From a virus, in IMG/VR virus record IMGVR_UViG_3300030329_003739, positions 1 through 57,324 of that record: a DNA stretch of 57,324 bases. One strand, 5' to 3'. Shown here one piece after another: positions 26,303 to 35,835 of the stretch (position 1 is the first letter of the stretch; each line of letters opens with the position of its first letter). The position numbers and the translations under genes were made by a program. The notes under the pieces are model-generated. The model searched no databases. It saw only the letters and a list, made by a program, of their open reading frames with translations, and was not told the DNA's origin.

Positions 26303-27490
26303 ATGTCAAATTATCCAGTATATTCAGGCCCAACAGATAACGGCAGAATAATAAAAAATTATATTGTCAATCGCCTGATGAGTAGCGGTTTCAGTCGAAA
26401 CGAAATAGACGCACTGATGGCCAAGTACAAAACAGATGAGGAGTTTGTGGCTGGCCTTAAGAGGGCAAAAGGTGCTGATAATCTGTTTAATTGGTTTAGA
26501 GATAGGATAAAACGCGATCGACCCAGTGCTCAAGAAGAATATGAGCGTCGCATGGAAAACACCAGACGCGGTGTTCGCGGTGGATTCGGAGACAATGCAG
26601 ACGACAAAGACAGAGACTTGATTCGCAGAGGGCAGGACAGAAACGCACAAGGCGACATCTGGGGCGGCTTTGGTCAGGGTGCTTTAGGTGCCCAGTGGAA
26701 TGCTTGGGGAAATATACTCGGTCGAAATCCACAACTTGCAAATGCGTTAATGGGTCCTAGGTTTAGCCCTGGAGCCTGGATGACTCAAGGCTTTTTGAAC
26801 ACCCTGCCAAACATGGTTAACCAGCTAAATAATAATATTTGGGAAACCATGAAACACAATATTGCTCAACGCAACTTCTTGCGCCAGGGTCAGTTTGCCG
26901 AAAAGCGATGGAATGACTATATGGCTTTAATGCGTGAAATGATGGGCAATAAGCTAGAGCTTGGAAAGGGTTATCTTGCTGCATTGCCTGACTACGCCAA
27001 AGGGTTGGGTACTGCTATAGCTGGAATCAACGCTGTTAATCCGGGTGGCCCACAGGCAATCGAAGATAAAAACAATATTGATGCGTTTTCTCAAGCTGTC
27101 GAACCAACTGAAGTTCTTCCCGAGCTTGCTCACTTTGCTGGCCAGGATGGTGCTGGCAGTGAAGTTGCAAGAGCTGCATTGGGTAAGGCTCAAACAGAAT
27201 ATGGTTCCGATGTAGTTGATCCAGGGCTCGATGCAAGCCGCAAAGAGTTTATTGAAGGTCATGCTGCTGGTGCCAAAGGGATACACGGAATGCAGGCGCA
27301 AAGCAATCGAGGTCGTGATCGCGAAGCCAATGAAAGAAAATCTAGGGTTAATCGAGCCACCGGCCTTGCTATTGCTGACTTGCAAGCCAGAGTTAACAAA
27401 GCAGGTCTTGCAAACAAGCATCGCCAAAACATGATTCGCAATAGCATGGACATGTTTAACATGGGTATGCCAGACTTTAATTTTGGTTAG
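26303..27490 (+). CDS. Putative internal virion protein
   Basis: 395 residues, basic to neutral, not recognised. Arg/Asp-rich helical N-terminal half, a central Gly/Ala/Asn-rich tract (WGGFGQGALGAQWNAWGNIL), helices around Met/Asn-rich NIWETMKHNIAQRNFLRQ, and a C-terminal region with FNMGMPDFNFG at the end. Helix-rich, Ala/Gly-rich proteins following the tail genes are typically ejected or internal proteins in podoviruses. The gene follows the fibre gene directly, without a strong Shine-Dalgarno site. Confidence 0.6.
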   Translation: MSNYPVYSGPTDNGRIIKNYIVNRLMSSGFSRNEIDALMAKYKTDEEFVAGLKRAKGADNLFNWFRDRIKRDRPSAQEEYERRMENTRRGVRGGFGDNADDKDRDLIRRGQDRNAQGDIWGGFGQGALGAQWNAWGNILGRNPQLANALMGPRFSPGAWMTQGFLNTLPNMVNQLNNNIWETMKHNIAQRNFLRQGQFAEKRWNDYMALMREMMGNKLELGKGYLAALPDYAKGLGTAIAGINAVNPGGPQAIEDKNNIDAFSQAVEPTEVLPELAHFAGQDGAGSEVARAALGKAQTEYGSDVVDPGLDASRKEFIEGHAAGAKGIHGMQAQSNRGRDREANERKSRVNRATGLAIADLQARVNKAGLANKHRQNMIRNSMDMFNMGMPDFNFG

Positions 27491-27498
27491 GAAAAACA

Positions 27499-28179
27499 GT
27501 GAACAATACATACATGCACAACCTGACTGGATACGAAGATCCTAATAGCGGTCTTTCTATGCCATCAGATCATCTTCTTACCGGTGGAAATAGCGACTTG
27601 CTTGCTGGCAGTAGCAATTTAGTGGATGCCCTTCTTGGTGGAGGCGCTTCGTCAAATTTATCATCGGCCCCTGCTACATCTAGTTCTGTTCCTATGTCAT
27701 ACATATATAATGCCCACAGGCCTGACAATTACGATGATGACGGAATGATTGATTTAGAAGGCGATGACATAGATATGTACGGCGATCAAGGTACTCCAAT
27801 GTCAGACCCATTAGGAGATGACCCTGAAGGCTGGAATGATTATGAGCCTCCAATACATGGCGATCCTGTTGATGAATACGATCCAGCAGACCCTGGCGAT
27901 TTTGACTGGCCTGAATTCGATATTCCTGAATGGGATATTCCAGGCATACCAGACCAAAACTTTGAGTTTGAGGATTTCCCAAACGAAGCACCCGATTTCC
28001 CAGAATTTGAAAAAGCTAAAAGAAAAAAAATTCCAATGGGATTTTATGATGCAGGCAGTGCGGCCTCTGGGTTTTCTGCCGGAGACTTAAACGTAAACCT
28101 AGAAGACTTCTTAGCGAATCAGGTTGCTCAAGAAGCAGGTGTTACACATCCATTAAAACAAGCATTACTTGGGCGATAA
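27499..28179 (+). CDS. Acidic Asp/Pro-rich protein, GTG start
   Basis: 226 residues, not recognised. Strongly acidic from about residue 70 to 175 (DDDGMIDLEGDDIDMYGD, then many DPxD and EFD repeats), probably disordered. NYDDDGMIDLE is an EF-hand-like but imperfect loop. The GTG start at 27499 follows TTAGGAAAAACA. A short ordered C-terminal helix (NLEDFLANQVAQEAG) may be a binding segment. It lies between two virion-type genes and may bind the basic proteins or calcium; this is inference. Confidence 0.65.
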   Translation: MNNTYMHNLTGYEDPNSGLSMPSDHLLTGGNSDLLAGSSNLVDALLGGGASSNLSSAPATSSSVPMSYIYNAHRPDNYDDDGMIDLEGDDIDMYGDQGTPMSDPLGDDPEGWNDYEPPIHGDPVDEYDPADPGDFDWPEFDIPEWDIPGIPDQNFEFEDFPNEAPDFPEFEKAKRKKIPMGFYDAGSAASGFSAGDLNVNLEDFLANQVAQEAGVTHPLKQALLGR

Positions 28180-28180
28180 A

Positions 28181-30301
28181 ATGGCATTTGATTTTGCAAA
28201 ACGAAAAAATAATAGCGGCAGAGTGAATAACCAGGCTAAAAGTGGAAATAGTAATTATTCTCCTTTTGGTAGCAAGCAGGCTTTTGGAAAGTCAACAACC
28301 GTAGCTGCTCAGGGTGGTGCTGCTCAAACTGGCGCCTCTGCTCAAGCGAAAAAGAAGCAGGCAATGCAGGGTGCGGTGGGCACAGGAGCAACACCGGGAT
28401 CGGCTCCCCAGAAAAAACAAAATTTATTTTCTCCTACAAGCAAGGCCTCGTCTTCCACCGCTGCCTCTTCAGCCTCCTCTACTTTAGGTGGTGGAGTTGG
28501 TTCTGGTGGAATGTCGGGTGTAGCTCCTGCTAGCACTACTAATTATAGTGATTACAAAAAACAAATAGACAGTTTGCTTTCTGGTACTGGCGGTGGCATC
28601 GGGGCCGGTGGGCTATCAGGGCAAACTAGCGGTGCTACACAAGGTTCTGTTGGTGCCAGGACGTCCGGCGCAGGCACTGGAGCTCCGGTCCAGGGTGATG
28701 GCGGTGGCGCTGGATTTGACGTTGAAGACACCCCAACGGGAACGCCTGAAGAAGGCGGTGAGCAGGGGGCAGGTGCTCCGTTCACTTTGGAGCAGGGGCC
28801 TTACCAGTGGGGTGACGAATACGATCAGTATGGCCAAGACAAAACTTGGGAATATGGTGTTGGAAATCAAATTCAACAATACCAACGAGGCCTAAATGAA
28901 GAGCTTGGTGATAGCTGGTATGACTATCAACAGCAGTGGTTTGACCAAGCTGCTCCAGCAATACCTAACTCCCCAGATGTGTATAACTGGCACAGCCGAT
29001 TTGGAATAGGTCCAGCTAATCCCCATGGCTCTCCAGCGGTGCAGGATTTGTTTGACCGTTGGTTGAGAGCTCATCCTAACGCCACTGAGGAAGAAATAGA
29101 GGAAATGAAGGCTATTTACAGCCAGCAGTTTGCAACTCCTGGTGGTATAGGTGGCTTCAGTAGTGACAAATGGCGAGAGCTTGAGTTTGGAAACTATGGA
29201 ATGGGAAGCCATTCTGGTAATTGGGGTGATCCTGAAGATTGGCGTGTACGAGGCTATCAAGGCGGTGAGTCAGAATTGCTAAATAAAGTCTTTCACATGA
29301 ACATTGGGCCCGACAGCGCATTTGCCGACAAAGACCTTGTTGTTTCAAGAATCTACCAGAGGGCGTTCAATAAACCAATTATAGACTGGGACGAAGACTT
29401 GAATCCTATTTACGGAAGCAGCCCTTTTGAGACAATGAAGTGGAGGCTAAATGCTCCCGAGACAGAAGAAGTGTATGCTACTTGGAAAAACCTTTGGGGT
29501 GTAAGCGATGAGGATATTGACCAGCTAAGAAATATTCGAGAAGACCAGATCGGTACGCACTGGAATAAAGCTATGGCGGATGACCATGAAGAATTTCTTC
29601 GTGGAAGATTAGACTTAATTAGAAGCAAGCCAATGGATCAGTTGCTAGAAGAACATCCTGGAATGTTTATAGTAAATGAACAAACTGGAGAGGTGTCAGT
29701 TAGTCACTGGACACCACATCACACAGCTCAAATTCTTTTAGACGAACCTATTACCTTCCGGGGAAAAAGACTTATAGGCGAGATTCAAATCGAAGAGAGC
29801 ATGCCAGAAGAAGGCGAATATGTTGCCCGTATCGTTGGCGGGTTTGGCAGGCCAGACAGGGATGAGCTGTACCCCGGCATGCCTAAGATGTCCTATATAA
29901 ATGCAGATGGAGATAGAATATATATTGTTGAAGGTCCTCATAGCGTTTGGGGTGGTGATACTCAAAACATATTATCACATCACCCGAAGACGGGAGAACC
30001 TATTGTCACTGGACCTGACCCCCGAATGGATGAGGCAAACTGGGAAGAATTTAGCTGGACAAGTAAGTTCATAAACCTGCCTCCTAATACTGGCGAAAAC
30101 ATATTGTATGTTGTTCGACCTTGGGAATCTCTTGAAGACGCTATGTGGTATGCAGAGAGCTGGCTGAATGCTTACGAAATGGCCAAGCAAAGCGGCGGAG
30201 GTATGGGCGAAGATGTAGGAGGCGGCATGGGCGGCGATATGGGCGGCATGGGTGGAGACATGGGCGGCGGAGATGGGTTCATCCCTGGAATTGATAGCTA
30301 A
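28181..30301 (+). CDS. Large virion-type protein with disordered N-terminal region
   Basis: 706 residues. Residues 1-195 are a Gly/Ser/Ala/Gln-rich flexible region (many TGAG, GGVGSGG, GQTSGATQG elements). The remaining part is folded, rich in Trp, Tyr, Glu and Asp (QWGDEYDQYGQDKTWEYG), similar in composition to the 1012-residue protein near the left end. The C-terminus has repeated MGGDMGG. No enzymatic motif is visible. ATG at 28181 is preferred to an upstream in-frame TTG. The stop lies just before motif copy C. Confidence 0.65.
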   Translation: MAFDFAKRKNNSGRVNNQAKSGNSNYSPFGSKQAFGKSTTVAAQGGAAQTGASAQAKKKQAMQGAVGTGATPGSAPQKKQNLFSPTSKASSSTAASSASSTLGGGVGSGGMSGVAPASTTNYSDYKKQIDSLLSGTGGGIGAGGLSGQTSGATQGSVGARTSGAGTGAPVQGDGGGAGFDVEDTPTGTPEEGGEQGAGAPFTLEQGPYQWGDEYDQYGQDKTWEYGVGNQIQQYQRGLNEELGDSWYDYQQQWFDQAAPAIPNSPDVYNWHSRFGIGPANPHGSPAVQDLFDRWLRAHPNATEEEIEEMKAIYSQQFATPGGIGGFSSDKWRELEFGNYGMGSHSGNWGDPEDWRVRGYQGGESELLNKVFHMNIGPDSAFADKDLVVSRIYQRAFNKPIIDWDEDLNPIYGSSPFETMKWRLNAPETEEVYATWKNLWGVSDEDIDQLRNIREDQIGTHWNKAMADDHEEFLRGRLDLIRSKPMDQLLEEHPGMFIVNEQTGEVSVSHWTPHHTAQILLDEPITFRGKRLIGEIQIEESMPEEGEYVARIVGGFGRPDRDELYPGMPKMSYINADGDRIYIVEGPHSVWGGDTQNILSHHPKTGEPIVTGPDPRMDEANWEEFSWTSKFINLPPNTGENILYVVRPWESLEDAMWYAESWLNAYEMAKQSGGGMGEDVGGGMGGDMGGMGGDMGGGDGFIPGIDS

Positions 30302-30303
30302 CA

Positions 30304-30316
30304 TGACAAAATGTCA
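30304..30316 (+). promoter_or_regulatory. Recurring inverted-repeat motif, copy C
   Basis: TGACAAAATGTCA, perfect arms, followed by TATTAAAGGATTTTGAA and ATG. As at copy B it fills the short gap and abuts the Shine-Dalgarno sequence (AAAGGA) of the next gene, so it may start or regulate the block 30334-40546. Confidence 0.7.
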
Positions 30317-30333
30317 TATTAAAGGATTTTGAA

Positions 30334-30975
30334 ATGCAAAGTATTACAGGTGGTTTCGGGCACTCCGAAAAGCGCAAGGGGCTTGGGTTCGATGAAGAGA
30401 AGTTGCTGGATGAAGGTATACCAGTCAGCTCTAGATTCACGGAAGCCATGAAAGTTCGCAAGCGTGGTGGTGCTAAACAGCGTGAAAAAAACCGTGCAAT
30501 GGCAAACGCATATCAAGAGCCTGGTGAATGGGTGACATCTCCGGGATTCTCTTCGGACGCAGCCACTACCCATGAAAAGAATTTTCTTGCTGGGAAGAAT
30601 CTAGGTAACGTCATGAAGACCAAGCTGGGTACAGAGTTTGACCAGCGACTAAAGGATGAAACCCATCGCCGAAAAGTCAGTGACCTCCAGAATCAAGACT
30701 GGCTGGCAAATCTAGGGTACATGCAAAACCGTATGGATACCCGCAGCGCACTAGATAACGCTTTACTGGACGCACAGGCAAGATACCAAGCTGCCGGCCT
30801 GGAAGCACAAAGCCAGTACGACCGCATGATGATGCAGAACCAGATGGATATGTACAACTTAATGCAGGGTAACTTGCGAGACATGATGGGTCAGTTTAGC
30901 GGTGGATTCGGTGCTGGAATCCCAGGGATCCCCGGAATTCCAGGCGGTGACATGGGTCTAGGCGGGGGATGGTAA
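30334..30975 (+). CDS. Hypothetical protein with collagen-like C-terminus
   Basis: 213 residues. A charged N-terminal half (RFTEAMKVRKRGGAKQREKNRAM) is followed by long helices rich in Gln, Met and Asn (DRMMMQNQMDMYNLMQG), then a Gly-x-Pro ending (GIPGIPGIPGGDMGLGGGW). This layout resembles other virion-type genes of the block, such as 26303-27490. It has the AAAGGA site next to motif copy C and is only three bases from the giant 1618-residue gene. Confidence 0.65.
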   Translation: MQSITGGFGHSEKRKGLGFDEEKLLDEGIPVSSRFTEAMKVRKRGGAKQREKNRAMANAYQEPGEWVTSPGFSSDAATTHEKNFLAGKNLGNVMKTKLGTEFDQRLKDETHRRKVSDLQNQDWLANLGYMQNRMDTRSALDNALLDAQARYQAAGLEAQSQYDRMMMQNQMDMYNLMQGNLRDMMGQFSGGFGAGIPGIPGIPGGDMGLGGGW

Positions 30976-30978
30976 GCC

Positions 30979-33900
30979 ATGCCTCCTATTAACCGAAGGA
31001 CTTTCCTGAAAAACGCCGGTGCCACTACAGCTCTGTACAACCCAGAGACTATGATTCGTGCTGCCACCAACCCGGCAGGTGCTGCGCCTAACTTGCAGCC
31101 TATGGGTGTTATTGAGGGGATTATCGACGACCTTCACCATAACCCCTTTCAGTCAGGGTTGCCGTTGTCTACAGGCAGTTGGCTCGGAGAGCTCGATGCA
31201 GGCGGGGGCGATGAGATTGGGTTTTGGGATTCGTGGGAAGCGGCAAAAAACGAACTTACTCCTAGAGAAATATCTGATATTAAAAGCGGCAAAAGAGAGT
31301 CCCAGCTTTACAAGGCATTAAATCAAATCGTTTCGGGCATGAGGAACGGTACTCCCGAAGGTGTTCAATTCAGGTACTTTCTATTGCATCAGGCGGAATG
31401 GAGAAAATCTCCTGTTGACCATGATTTGCAAAAAAGAATTCAAGATGCAGCAATAGAACACTATAACAAAGTTGGTAGTCAATCGCACTCTGGAATGTAC
31501 GTTGAAGATCCGGTGGTTTGGCTAGAGCTTGAACACGACGGTCGATGGGAGCTTAATTCGCAATACAAAGTATTACACGAATCCTTCGAAAGAATACCTG
31601 GATTAAATAATGCACTAGAACATTTGTCATCCCAGCCCCTAAATGTACTAAAGGGTTTTATTAAAGATGGCGGCATTCGCGAGATGGCAAAAGTATTTAG
31701 CCAAATACCTGTCAGTGCAGCTGCTACAGTAGATGGATTTAGCGAATTCAAAAAAACTGACTCTTACAAAAACAATATGCCTGAAAAGAGTAGGCCCCAA
31801 GACCTGTCCCAAGAGGCTCTCCAAAAGTTTTCTTCTCCAGCTAGACCGCAATCCATCCTTCCAATGGACATAGGATTCCCTGTAGACCTAGGGCCAGCGA
31901 TAGATGAGATGCATCATTGGCCACCACGGCAGACCGGGCCAAGGATTAACCCTATGGGGGCTGTCGGCCCATCAGATTTAACGAGTAACCTACCCATGGA
32001 TCCAGAACAGCTAATCAGAAATCAACAAGCCGCAGAGATGGGCAAGCAGTTATTCGGGTACCAGATTGAGCCTGGAATAGGTATGCCGGGAAAAATAATC
32101 TTTTGGGATAAGCGATACACGGCTAACACCCCGAAAGAAAACCCTGATATTATTTTTGTTTTTGGAGACAACCTTCAAGGAAGAGGGAAGGGTGGTCAGG
32201 CCGTACTGCGTGACAACCCTAACGTATTAGGGGTTCCAACTAAAAGATACCCCGGAAGATCTCAAGGTGACTACTTTACTGGATCTCCAGATGAAGCTAG
32301 AGCTGTTACGAATTCGATTGATGAGATTGACCGGCTCGTTAAGGCAGGTAAAACTGTAGCCATTCCCGTAGATGGTGGTCAAATAAGTTTAGGTACCGGA
32401 CTTGCCGAGCTAAACACCAGAGCCCCTGAACTACTCTCTTACATTCAAGGCTCTATCAATCAAATCGCCGGTGCAGGGGCTGTCGGCCCAGGGGTGTCTG
32501 CAGAAGTCCACTCATCCAAGAGTCCACAGGAAAGTCAGATCAGGAATCTGATCTGGCGTACCGCACTAGGTCCCAGGGAATTCTATGGGGGATACCCAAA
32601 CAAGTTGGCTCTAATTGAAGGGATCAAGAGAGCTTACGATCAAGGGATAGATGTATCTGAATTACTTCCACTGATTCCTGCTGGACCCCTCAGCCAAGAA
32701 GATCTGAACGACCTACTAGAGAGCAGGTGGGAGGTTAATCCAAAAACTGGGGAACTTACACCCAAGGCTATAGATCCAAGTAAAGAACTTGCAATAGAGG
32801 CAGTTGGTGCACCGGGAACACCAACTAAATACGGCAATCAATTACCGTTTAGTTCATACGGAATCACAACTGGACAGCCTGTTGGCCCTGGAAAAAGTTC
32901 TGAGATCTTAAGTGCATCCCAGTTAAAACGTATTGGGGGCATGGAAACTCTTGAGCAGCAGCTAGAGGCATTGAGAGATATTGTTTACGACCGAGGTATA
33001 CAAGCTCACAACGAAATTAAACAAAATGCCCTGAACTATATGGAGAATACAGCGGGCACGCCAGCCGGAACCAAGACAATAGCTGGAAAGATTAGAGATG
33101 CGCAAGCTGGAGGAAAGTTCCCCGGGGCTACAAGTGAAGATCTTATAGATCAAATGGCAACAGGGATTGCCGATCAAGCTATAACCGGAGTTTCACAAAG
33201 AGCAGGTAAATATGAGCCCTCTGTTGTCGAAGGCACGACTACCTTTGAGGATCCAGACAAAGTTCTTATGAGGGCACTTGTCAATTCTGACATACCTTTT
33301 GAGCAAGACCCAGACGCTTCATCAGCCTCAGAGGGATACAAGGTAGACACCGAAGCCGCCTTTATAGAAAACATGGGTGATAAAAAGCGGTTCGATCCAA
33401 CTGTAAACACACGCCCCATAGAGCAGCTTAGTCCAGGCGAACGATTAGCAGCTACATTGCAGGGTGCTACCGGCATACCTCCGCTGAGCGAGAGCGAAAT
33501 TATGAAGCTAGCTGCTGAGATTAATCGAGTTAAAGCTAGCACTGTACAATCATTTGCAGACCAGCCCGAATTGCTTCTTGCGCAGGGGCGACAGCAGCAA
33601 ATGGTTTGGAATCCCAAAACTGAGAAATATGAAACAACCATAGATTACACGGGAAAGAAAAAGTCGGCTCACTCCCCTCTTGATTACCTGAACATGTGGA
33701 GTGAGGGCGCACGGGGAAAACTTGACCTTCCTTATGATCCGCGTGATGGTGGTATCAGACGATTAATAAATATTGTTAGGCAGCCACCAGCCAGCCCACA
33801 AGCTATGCCCCCAATGGACATTGGCTTAGGTAGTAATGCAGAAGCAGTATTAGGTGAGCAGACCGGGCCAAGGATTAACCCAATGTTTCGTTACACGCCG

Positions 33901-35835
33901 GAGGATTTTGGCGGTAATGTTCCACCTACTCCAGTAGATCCTAGTTTTGATGCAGCCAATATGCAGCAGACCTTTGATGTAAATCAAGACAAGTCATTTG
34001 ATCTTACAGGGACAAGCCCAACAGACTCACCAGTGATGCAGGCACTACCTGTAACGGGCCCTCCATCTCCAATGGAAGCCTTGCCTGTAACAAACAATGC
34101 AAAGCTCAAGCAGAAGCTAAAAGACCCTGTAGGCACAATGAAAGGTGCTGGTCAGTGGGCAATAGACAAAGCGAAAAATAATATTATTACGAGGACCGGA
34201 GGTAAAGTTAATAACTTCTTCGACCTGCCAGCCGACAATCCACTCAGAATGAAGATTGACGAAATGGCTGGAGATAGCAAGCTCAAGAAGGGGCTTGGAA
34301 GATCAGTTAGGTTTGGTGCTAGCCTGCCTGGATCTGCCGGACGAATGGGTATGCCAAAGGCTATTGGCCTAGACAGTCTTGCTGACATAGTTGAGCTAAG
34401 TAAGGGCGCATACAAGATTAACCAATACGAGAAATTTGGAACGCCTAAAGATCTCGTCATAGGTAGGGATGTTCAGAATTACGATGAGCTTATAGCTCAC
34501 TTAGTTGGTCGCAACACTGATGCGCATGACGGAAACGGTGTTGCCTACATTACTCCAGACCAAGCTGAAAGATTGATCGGCCTAAAGAATGAGCTGACCT
34601 CAGCATACCAGCGAGGTGAAATCAAAGAAGCTGAAGAGCATCCTAACTACAAGACAATGCGTAAGCTAATTAATGAGTTTACAAAGAATCGAGAGGATGG
34701 TCCTCAAGGAGCATTCAATCGGAGCATTAATGTCCTTGAGCCTTCTAGTAGTGATGAGATGGGCTGGATGTCTCAGTGGAGAAAAGAAGTTCAGGCAGGC
34801 CAAGACAACTTCATTGATGAACCTGAAGCACAGCTGACTCCTTATGGAATGTTCCATGTTCCAATCTGGTCTGATGTTACTGGCCGGGCAGGTTCTGTGG
34901 AGGGTGCTGCTGGCTTAGGTGGTGGTGCTTTAGACCACATAACTAATCCATATGCCTTTATTCCGAGAGTGGCAGAAGGGGTGCTGGGAGATAATTCTGC
35001 ATCCTATGCAAGTTTAGGAGATGGGTTTGTTAGATCACCTAATTATGAAACTATTCGCTTGAGAAGTGACGTTGATACAAAGTCTTTACTTGGAAAGCCT
35101 AACGAAGACAAACAAAAAATTATTTACGATGGAACTCCTTACACGAATACTAGGTACTGGAAGTGGAACCCTGACTCAAGAACTTTAGTAAACAGGCACA
35201 CTGGAACTTCCGTCCGGGAAGAAGACACGGGCATACAAAACTTTGGCGAGAAAATGAGAAACTGGAATGAGTATACTCGTCGAATGAGAGATGCTCAGTC
35301 TAGAGGGGAAGGAGAGGGGACGTTCTCAGGCGAAGGCGTTCAGTCCAAAGTAGATGCCATAGAGTCTGACTTCAAAGGAAGGGCGATGTTTGACAAATAT
35401 GACCACGGTCATACTGCACGCCACGCACATGAAGACTTTGGTATTTCGGATATATGGGAAGAAGGCTCTGTCTTTGAGGATTTGCCTTGGTATTCCAAGA
35501 TAGGTGTAGCACTAGATAGAGCTGTCGATGCTTCCGAAAAAATGCACTCAGACGCATGGGAAGGAGTGAAGGGCTGGCTTGGAACTGGGCAATCAGACGA
35601 AACAGAAGACCCTAGGCGGATGGACAATATCATTCGTATCTACAGGGAGACTGGGGATAACCCGGCTCACATTGTAGGGTACAATAGGGACATGGCAAAT
35701 CCTGGCTGGTCTGAAAATCCTTATGGCCGGTTTGCAACCGAACAGGAAAGACTTCTTAGGAACCTCATTCCTTACTGGGAACACAAAGAAAGTAAATACT
35801 CTGATATATATAAGCTGATTGGAGAGGGAGAATAA
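30979..35835 (+). CDS. Giant virion-type protein with twin-arginine-like start and GDN domain
   Basis: 1618 residues. The N-terminus INRRTFLKNAGATTALY has the RRxFLK twin-arginine motif, but no clear hydrophobic core or cleavage site follows, so export is doubtful. Residues about 370-500 contain FVFGDNLQGRGKGGQAVLRD and LGVPTKRYPG, a phage domain of unknown function that I associate with DUF7831-like proteins (a nucleotide-sugar or ADP-ribose-binding resemblance is only speculation). Two linked MDIG ... QTGPRINPM modules occur near residues 296-335 and 948-975. The rest is helical with disordered linkers. Likely a large internal protein carried in the head and injected. Confidence 0.65.
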   Translation: MPPINRRTFLKNAGATTALYNPETMIRAATNPAGAAPNLQPMGVIEGIIDDLHHNPFQSGLPLSTGSWLGELDAGGGDEIGFWDSWEAAKNELTPREISDIKSGKRESQLYKALNQIVSGMRNGTPEGVQFRYFLLHQAEWRKSPVDHDLQKRIQDAAIEHYNKVGSQSHSGMYVEDPVVWLELEHDGRWELNSQYKVLHESFERIPGLNNALEHLSSQPLNVLKGFIKDGGIREMAKVFSQIPVSAAATVDGFSEFKKTDSYKNNMPEKSRPQDLSQEALQKFSSPARPQSILPMDIGFPVDLGPAIDEMHHWPPRQTGPRINPMGAVGPSDLTSNLPMDPEQLIRNQQAAEMGKQLFGYQIEPGIGMPGKIIFWDKRYTANTPKENPDIIFVFGDNLQGRGKGGQAVLRDNPNVLGVPTKRYPGRSQGDYFTGSPDEARAVTNSIDEIDRLVKAGKTVAIPVDGGQISLGTGLAELNTRAPELLSYIQGSINQIAGAGAVGPGVSAEVHSSKSPQESQIRNLIWRTALGPREFYGGYPNKLALIEGIKRAYDQGIDVSELLPLIPAGPLSQEDLNDLLESRWEVNPKTGELTPKAIDPSKELAIEAVGAPGTPTKYGNQLPFSSYGITTGQPVGPGKSSEILSASQLKRIGGMETLEQQLEALRDIVYDRGIQAHNEIKQNALNYMENTAGTPAGTKTIAGKIRDAQAGGKFPGATSEDLIDQMATGIADQAITGVSQRAGKYEPSVVEGTTTFEDPDKVLMRALVNSDIPFEQDPDASSASEGYKVDTEAAFIENMGDKKRFDPTVNTRPIEQLSPGERLAATLQGATGIPPLSESEIMKLAAEINRVKASTVQSFADQPELLLAQGRQQQMVWNPKTEKYETTIDYTGKKKSAHSPLDYLNMWSEGARGKLDLPYDPRDGGIRRLINIVRQPPASPQAMPPMDIGLGSNAEAVLGEQTGPRINPMFRYTPEDFGGNVPPTPVDPSFDAANMQQTFDVNQDKSFDLTGTSPTDSPVMQALPVTGPPSPMEALPVTNNAKLKQKLKDPVGTMKGAGQWAIDKAKNNIITRTGGKVNNFFDLPADNPLRMKIDEMAGDSKLKKGLGRSVRFGASLPGSAGRMGMPKAIGLDSLADIVELSKGAYKINQYEKFGTPKDLVIGRDVQNYDELIAHLVGRNTDAHDGNGVAYITPDQAERLIGLKNELTSAYQRGEIKEAEEHPNYKTMRKLINEFTKNREDGPQGAFNRSINVLEPSSSDEMGWMSQWRKEVQAGQDNFIDEPEAQLTPYGMFHVPIWSDVTGRAGSVEGAAGLGGGALDHITNPYAFIPRVAEGVLGDNSASYASLGDGFVRSPNYETIRLRSDVDTKSLLGKPNEDKQKIIYDGTPYTNTRYWKWNPDSRTLVNRHTGTSVREEDTGIQNFGEKMRNWNEYTRRMRDAQSRGEGEGTFSGEGVQSKVDAIESDFKGRAMFDKYDHGHTARHAHEDFGISDIWEEGSVFEDLPWYSKIGVALDRAVDASEKMHSDAWEGVKGWLGTGQSDETEDPRRMDNIIRIYRETGDNPAHIVGYNRDMANPGWSENPYGRFATEQERLLRNLIPYWEHKESKYSDIYKLIGEGE

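Noticed and set aside
30979-31030. True Tat signal peptide on the giant protein
   Set aside because: RRTFLK is present, but no hydrophobic core or cleavage site follows; kept only as an observation.
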